From: Kitasatospora purpeofusca | GTDB taxonomy: Bacteria > Actinomycetota > Actinomycetes > Streptomycetales > Streptomycetaceae | DNA: 64,000 nt | Direction of reading: 5' to 3' | NCBI RefSeq assembly: GCF_000718025.1 | Contig: NZ_JODS01000004.1 | Coordinates: 283,899-347,898, forward strand | Shown here: one piece after another, positions 60,910-64,000 of the stretch | How the letters are laid out: each line of letters starts with the position of its first letter | Position numbering within the stretch: position 1 is the first letter of the stretch | The notes under the pieces: model-generated | Told to the model about the DNA's origin: nothing | Databases searched by the model: none | The model's input: the letters and a program-made list of their open reading frames with translations, nothing else | Made by a program: the position numbers and the translations under genes

Positions 60910-61035
60910 GCTTCACCCGGGTGGCCGCCGGTGGCGATCCCCGGACAGCCCGGCTGGCACCGCCACCACCGCCCCGACGGCCGTCAGGCCGACCTCCCCG
61001 ACACCACCACCGCCCAGCTTGCGGAGAGTGCCTGA
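60103..61035 (+). CDS. hypothetical protein upstream of the DUF3987 gene
   Basis: This 310-residue protein starts at GTG 60103 after AGGAG. The first ~125 residues are Pro/Ala/Glu-rich, repetitive and probably disordered (VSGERPAVSA, VSGERGLVSAGERPVNTP). The remaining part is an alpha-helical domain with RWAADRFLRVLQNVRPAVVF and many Ala/Glu/Arg residues. It has no membrane segment and no known family recognised. Its stop overlaps the DUF3987 start (TGATG), so it is likely a partner in the same process, perhaps loading or regulating the replication protein; this is inference. Confidence 0.65.
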   Translation: MTSQNGADSRAPEAPPPGPETPTAAAETGACEPETGAVVSGERPAVSAVRSGVHCPVHPVPEAADRVVETAPGGPEAGPSVSGERGLVSAGERPVNTPAARAAETPAGAVEADAGVVEAVLPDPIVLPAPVRDAHRSTARWAADRFLRVLQNVRPAVVFDRWGQPVGIPAYGSPAFAALAPADPRREAALVTAAEAWRQQAEQAPEAIHARLRTDLVLGEQARDAWAAEDEAAWKDLVRTVRAWSNHPTALELAERRARAAEAAHRQVNASPGWPPVAIPGQPGWHRHHRPDGRQADLPDTTTAQLAESA

Positions 61036-62348
61036 TGCCCGTCGAACTCCACCTCGCCACCGCCACCGACGGCCGACCACAGGCCCGGCAGAACCCGATG
61101 TACGACCCCGCCCCCGGTGTCGACCGGCCCACCCGGCCGGGCCCGGTCCCGGACCCGGAGATGTTCAGCGGATGGGTCGGCGAGACCGTGCGCGACCTCG
61201 ACCCGACCACCGAGGCCGACCCGGTGGGCGTCCTGGTGAACCTCCTGTCGGCCGGCGGGGCCGCGATCGGCCCGGGGCCGTTCCTGTGGATCGGCAACGA
61301 CCGCCACCCCGCCCTGATCTGGGCCCTCACGGTCGGCGCCACCTCCGTCGGCCGCAAGGGCGCCGCCACCAACACCGTGCGCCGCCTGTTCAAGGCCGCC
61401 GTGCCGGACTTCATCGCCTGCAACACCCGCTCCGGCCTGTCCTCCGGCGAGGGCCTCATCGAGATGGTCCGCGACGGCGACGGCGACAAGGACCCCGGCG
61501 TCACCGACAAGCGCCTGTGGGTCGTGGAATCCGAGTACGGGGTCACCATGGCCCGGGGACGCCGGGAGGGATCCTCCCTGAGCGGCATCCTGCGCCAGGC
61601 GTGGAACGGCGAGGACCTGGGCGTGATGAACCGGGAAGCGCTGCACGCCACCGCCCCGCACATCGCCGTCATCGGCCACATCAGCCCGCGCGAACTGCGG
61701 GCCAAGATGCAGGACGCCGAGATGGCCGGCGGCACCTACAACCGCTTCCTGCCCGTCTTCGTCCACCGCACCCAGCTCGACCCCGACGGCCGGGGCGCCC
61801 CGGACGAGCTGATCGACAACCTCGCCACCGCGTGGAAGACCGTCCTCGCCGACGCCCGCCGCGTCGGCGAGGTCCAGCTCGACCAGCAGGCCGCGCAGCT
61901 CTGGCGGGAGGAGGTGTACGCGGCGCTGTGCGGGGACGAAACCGACGACGGCCCCCTCGCCGAGTTCACCGCCCGCGCCGCCCCCTACGCCAAGCGCCTC
62001 GCCATGGTCTACGCCCTGCTCGACCACACCGACCGCATCGGCGAAACCCACCTGCGCGCCGCCTGGGCCCTCGTGCGGTACGCCCGCGCCAGCGCCGCCC
62101 ACGCCCTCGGAGCAGCGGCCGTCGCCAGCACCGGCGACCCGGACCTCGACAAGCTGGCCGCCGCCGTGAAGGCCGCCGGTCCCGGCGGATTCTCCGGGGA
62201 CGAGGTGTACCGGCTCTTCAAGCGCCGCAACGCCGCCTACCGCGCCGACCTCACCGCCCGCCTGTGCCAGTTGCCCGGCTACGTCGCCGCCCAGGTGCCC
62301 GGCGAGGGCCGCCACCGGACCGTCTTCCTCTACGCGCCCCCCGGGTGA
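61035..62348 (+). CDS. DUF3987 primase/helicase-like P-loop protein, candidate replication initiator
   Basis: This 437-residue protein contains a P-loop region near residues 95-115 with GATSVGRKGAATNTV, a degenerate Walker A as in DUF3987 proteins. It also has a Walker-B-like LWVVESEYG with Glu, RRE-containing GRREGSSLSGILRQAW, VIGHISPRELRAKM and a C-terminal winged-helix-like segment (SGDEVYRLFKRRNAAYRADL). Related proteins occur in phages, plasmids and integrative elements, often fused to prim-pol domains; none is fused here. It overlaps the upstream gene by one base and is followed by inverted repeats and iteron-like arrays, so a replication role for the element is likely but not shown. 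Confidence 0.75.
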   Translation: MPVELHLATATDGRPQARQNPMYDPAPGVDRPTRPGPVPDPEMFSGWVGETVRDLDPTTEADPVGVLVNLLSAGGAAIGPGPFLWIGNDRHPALIWALTVGATSVGRKGAATNTVRRLFKAAVPDFIACNTRSGLSSGEGLIEMVRDGDGDKDPGVTDKRLWVVESEYGVTMARGRREGSSLSGILRQAWNGEDLGVMNREALHATAPHIAVIGHISPRELRAKMQDAEMAGGTYNRFLPVFVHRTQLDPDGRGAPDELIDNLATAWKTVLADARRVGEVQLDQQAAQLWREEVYAALCGDETDDGPLAEFTARAAPYAKRLAMVYALLDHTDRIGETHLRAAWALVRYARASAAHALGAAAVASTGDPDLDKLAAAVKAAGPGGFSGDEVYRLFKRRNAAYRADLTARLCQLPGYVAAQVPGEGRHRTVFLYAPPG

Positions 62349-62374
62349 AAAGGGTGAGAAGGGTGGAAAGGGCG

Positions 62375-62501
62375 CTGACCTGCGAAAACACCGGGTGCCA
62401 AGCGGGGTGGAAAGGGGTGCCAAGCCCCCCACCCCGCCCGGAGCCCCGACCCTTTCCACCCCTTTCCACCCCGCTTTCCACCACCCAGAACCGCAGGTCA
62501 G
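62375..62501. repeat. nested inverted repeats downstream of the DUF3987 gene
   Basis: AGCGGGGTGGAAAGGGGTG (62401-62419) is exactly complementary to 62457-62475. An outer pair, CTGACCTGCG (62375-62384) and CGCAGGTCAG (62492-62501), encloses it. Additional GGTGGAAAGG/CCTTTCCACC copies lie at 62362 and 62451. The whole block could fold into a large cruciform or RNA structure. Confidence 0.75.
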
Positions 62502-62561
62502 ACCCCTTATCAACCTTTCCAACCTCTCCACCCGCACCTCACCCCGAAAGGGCCCACCGCC

Positions 62562-62759
62562 ATGACCGGCACGCCCGCCACCAACCCCGCCCGGCCGACC
62601 GAACACCCGGACGCCCCACCGGCCGCCACGACGCCCCGCGCCCGCTCCCCACCAAGCCCCCCCCGGAGGCCGTCCGGACGGCCGCCCGGCCTAGCGTCGC
62701 CCCTCGCTAGACCTAGCAACCCCGCTAGCGGGCCGAACGTGGTCCGACCAGCCGCCTAG
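62562..62759 (+). CDS. possible small Pro-rich protein
   Basis: This is a 65-codon frame with an ATG after GAAAGGG. The product is almost entirely Pro/Ala/Arg/Ser/Thr (PARPTEHPDAPPAA), with no domain. Its 3' part is made of the CTAG-rich repeats, so it may be non-coding. It is included only because of its position in an otherwise gene-free stretch. Confidence 0.25.
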   Translation: MTGTPATNPARPTEHPDAPPAATTPRARSPPSPPRRPSGRPPGLASPLARPSNPASGPNVVRPAA

Positions 62760-62833
62760 CGTCTAGCGCCCCCGCCGGCCGAACCCCGGAAACCGCCCGC
62801 AGCCCGGCCCGACACCCCGCCCTCGGTCGCTAG
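62692..62833. repeat. cluster of seven CTAG tetramers
   Basis: CTAG, normally very rare in high-GC actinobacteria, occurs seven times in ~140 bases, mostly as GCTAG or CTAGCG (for example CCGCTAGCGG and GCGTCTAGCG). Some copies form small palindromes. The function is unknown. Confidence 0.7.
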
Positions 62834-62993
62834 GACCGGTGACTGCCCGCGATCTCCCCCCTCCCACCCCCCGCTCGGGAAGACCTCCCCCCGCCCGCTC
62901 AGGGGCCCGGGAGGACGTTCTCCGGCCGGGTGGGGGCGGGAGGGAGGTCACCCTCCGTCACAACAGGGGCCGACGGCGAGCGTCAGGCCCCGG

Positions 62994-63215
62994 GTGTCAG
63001 AGATCGTCTGACACCGCTGACGCCCAGAACCCCGGGTAACGCGCACGCGCGCGCGAGCTGACACCTCTGACACCCTGCCCGGCGCCCACCTCTGACGGCT
63101 CTGACACCCGCCCGGGTGCCGGTCCTGACGGCCCTGACACCCCGCCGGACCCGCCCGGCCGCCGACCTGACACCCGGCCTCGGCCGCCTGACACCGCTCT
63201 GACGGCCCTGACACC
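62994..63215. repeat. TGACACC iteron-like array
   Basis: TGACACC starts at 63009, 63059, 63068, 63102, 63135, 63168, 63189 and 63209, with one inverted copy at 62994. The 34, 33, 33, 21 and 20 base spacings are close to whole helical turns. Related CTGACGG elements alternate with it. The array lies between the DUF3987 and excisionase genes, where a replication origin would be expected. The preceding 62834-62993 bases are plain G/C-rich spacer. Confidence 0.75.
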
Positions 63216-63242
63216 TCACTCACCGCAACCGACCGAGCCCCC

Positions 63243-63522
63243 TTGTCGCCTGTCGCTTGTCCTGTCGCCTGTCGCCCCGGCCCCGCCGAACCACCCGCAG
63301 AGCCCGGAAACCCTCCCCCGAGCAGGGAGGCGACAAGCGACAAGACAGGCGACAGGACAGGCAGGCGACAAGCCGGACGACAAGCGCGACGACACCCCGC
63401 CCACCCACCTGTCACCTGTCCTGTCACCTGTCATCCCCACCCCGGAACGGGCCCCGCACCCGCCCGCCCCACCCCTGACCTGCCCCGTACAGGCGACAGA
63501 CAGGTGACAGGTGACAGACAGG
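63243..63522. repeat. GACAGG/CCTGTC arrays in two facing pairs
   Basis: A TTGTCGCC-TGTCGCT-TGTCC-TGTCGCC run (63243-63276) faces a GGCGACAAG/GACAGGCGACAGGAC run (63329-63372). A CACCTGTC array (63406-63432) faces ACAGGCGACAGACAGGTGAC-type repeats (63489-63522). Each pair can form a long imperfect cruciform. The second pair ends 22 bases before the excisionase start, so it may also act as its operator. Confidence 0.75.
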
Positions 63523-63544
63523 CCGACCGCACCCGGAGACCGCC

Positions 63545-63763
63545 TTGGCCAACCACCGCGCCCCGACCACCGCCACCGCCCTGCCCGCCCGCTTCCTCAC
63601 CCCCGAGGACATCGCCTCCCTCCTCTGCGTCCCCCTGGAGACCGTCTACCAGTGGCGCCGCAAGCGCACCGGCCCGCCCGGCTTCCGCGCCGGCCGACAC
63701 GTCCGCTACCACCCCGACGCCGTCGCCCAATGGGTCACCGACCAGACCCACCAGGCCGCCTGA
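63545..63763 (+). CDS. xis: excisionase-like MerR-type HTH protein
   Basis: This 72-residue protein is a single winged HTH: FLTPEDIASLLCVPLETVYQW, then GPPGFRAGRHVRYHPDAVAQW, the HTH_17/excisionase pattern. In integrative elements such proteins bind attachment-site arms and direct the integrase to excise, or switch the element's operon. TTG 63545 follows CGGAG. It lies downstream of the repeat arrays, and an integrase gene is expected next on the same strand beyond the window edge. Confidence 0.85.
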   Translation: MANHRAPTTATALPARFLTPEDIASLLCVPLETVYQWRRKRTGPPGFRAGRHVRYHPDAVAQWVTDQTHQAA

Positions 63764-63769
63764 ACCACC

Positions 63770-63937
63770 AGGGACCCACCAGGGAGGCAGGGAGAACTCC
63801 CTCCCTGCCTCCCTGACACCCACCCCCGCCCCCACCAGCACATACACCGCCACAGGGAGGCAGGGAGGCACCCCACAGCCCCCGCCCAACAGCCCGAAAA
63901 CAGCCCCTCCCCGGCACCGGACGCCTCCCTCCCTGCC
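63770..63937. repeat. GGGAGGC palindromes after the excisionase
   Basis: AGGGAGGCAGGGAG (63781-63794) and CTCCCTGCCTCCCT (63801-63814) are exact reverse complements with a 6-base loop. CAGGGAGGCAGGGAGG recurs near 63,853 and its complement near 63,925. The array could be a terminator or a recombinase/excisionase arm-site region. No gene is visible from 63764 to the edge. Confidence 0.65.
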
Positions 63938-64000
63938 CCACCACACACCCCCTCCCGGCACCCCACCGAACAACCCCCCCCCGACCGGCCCCCCCCGGGC

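Larger units (their letters stand above)
56622..64000. mobile_element. accessory segment, probably one end of an integrative element (AICE-like)
   Basis: Core synteny stops at the mrp terminator. To the right lie DNA of lower GC, a divergent HTH/PP2C pair, proteins of unknown function, a DUF3987 primase/helicase-like protein, repeat arrays and an excisionase near the edge. Actinomycete integrative elements typically carry rep, xis and int in that order, so an integrase and attachment site are expected just beyond base 64,000. The left boundary is not resolved; no tRNA gene is seen in the window. Confidence 0.6.

Noticed and set aside
62994..63522. CRISPR array
   Set aside because: Repeats are 7-9 bases, irregularly spaced and partly inverted, with no uniform spacers and no cas genes.

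Overview
This is very GC-rich actinobacterial chromosome with GTG, TTG and even CTG starts, ATGA/GTGA/TGATG gene overlaps, a WhiB protein, and GntR, PadR and TetR regulators. It looks like a member of the Streptomycetaceae (Streptomyces or Kitasatospora). About 56.6 kb is conserved core chromosome. The last ~7.4 kb is an accessory segment, probably one end of an integrative element that continues past the right edge.

Bases 1-9.6 kb: a truncated zincin gene coupled to a NUDIX gene, a YgjP-type metallopeptidase, an orphan ThiF-like E1 enzyme, a Tat-exported flavin oxidase, an ABC1/UbiB-like kinase, and a whiB7 antibiotic-resistance regulator locus. The whiB7 locus has a promoter of the WhiB7 type, a 159-codon upstream ORF, an intrinsic-terminator hairpin and a translationally coupled coiled-coil partner. 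Bases 9.7-31 kb: DNA repair and redox genes (uvrD2, mycoredoxin, nudC, the adnA/adnB helicase-nucleases, an alkyltransferase-like protein) interspersed with a GntR regulator, a dipeptidase, a PadR-controlled ABC exporter, an EEP hydrolase and a SpoIIE-type phosphatase.

Bases 31-49.9 kb: a large membrane protein with a kinase-like domain and a flippase-like domain, moeZ, a three-gene glycan-type operon (epimerase, membrane protein, PelF/DUF3492-like glycosyltransferase), a LipV-like hydrolase, TetR, DUF3107, a ferritin-like protein, a DEAD-box RNA helicase whose C-terminal tail is interrupted by a frameshift, a second alpha/beta hydrolase, a 48-residue protein behind an AT-rich promoter and long leader, a zinc-ribbon protein, a PHP phosphoesterase and a suppressor-of-fused protein. 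The gene content from zincin to the RNA helicase matches the Mycobacterium tuberculosis Rv3195-Rv3211 neighbourhood (recalled from memory). Bases 50-56.6 kb: corA, a DMT exporter, an MgtE-N/CBS protein without a channel domain, DUF1003 and the Mrp/ApbC iron-sulfur carrier. This resembles the mycobacterial neighbourhood next to tatB-htrA-rseA-sigE.

Bases 56.6-64 kb: after the mrp terminator the expected downstream core genes are replaced by lower-GC non-coding DNA, a small hydrophobic peptide, a divergent HTH-sensor/PP2C-like pair with shared G-tract operators, two unknown proteins, a DUF3987 primase/helicase-like protein, an excisionase and no integrase yet. The gaps between these genes are packed with different families of short repeats: CGCTCAC every 10-11 bp, GGTGAAC, GGTGGAAAGG inverted repeats, CTAG clusters, TGACACC iterons, GACAGG arrays and GGGAGGC palindromes. 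The most attractive candidate for something undescribed is this rep-like/iteron/xis module together with the HTH-sensor plus phosphatase pair.
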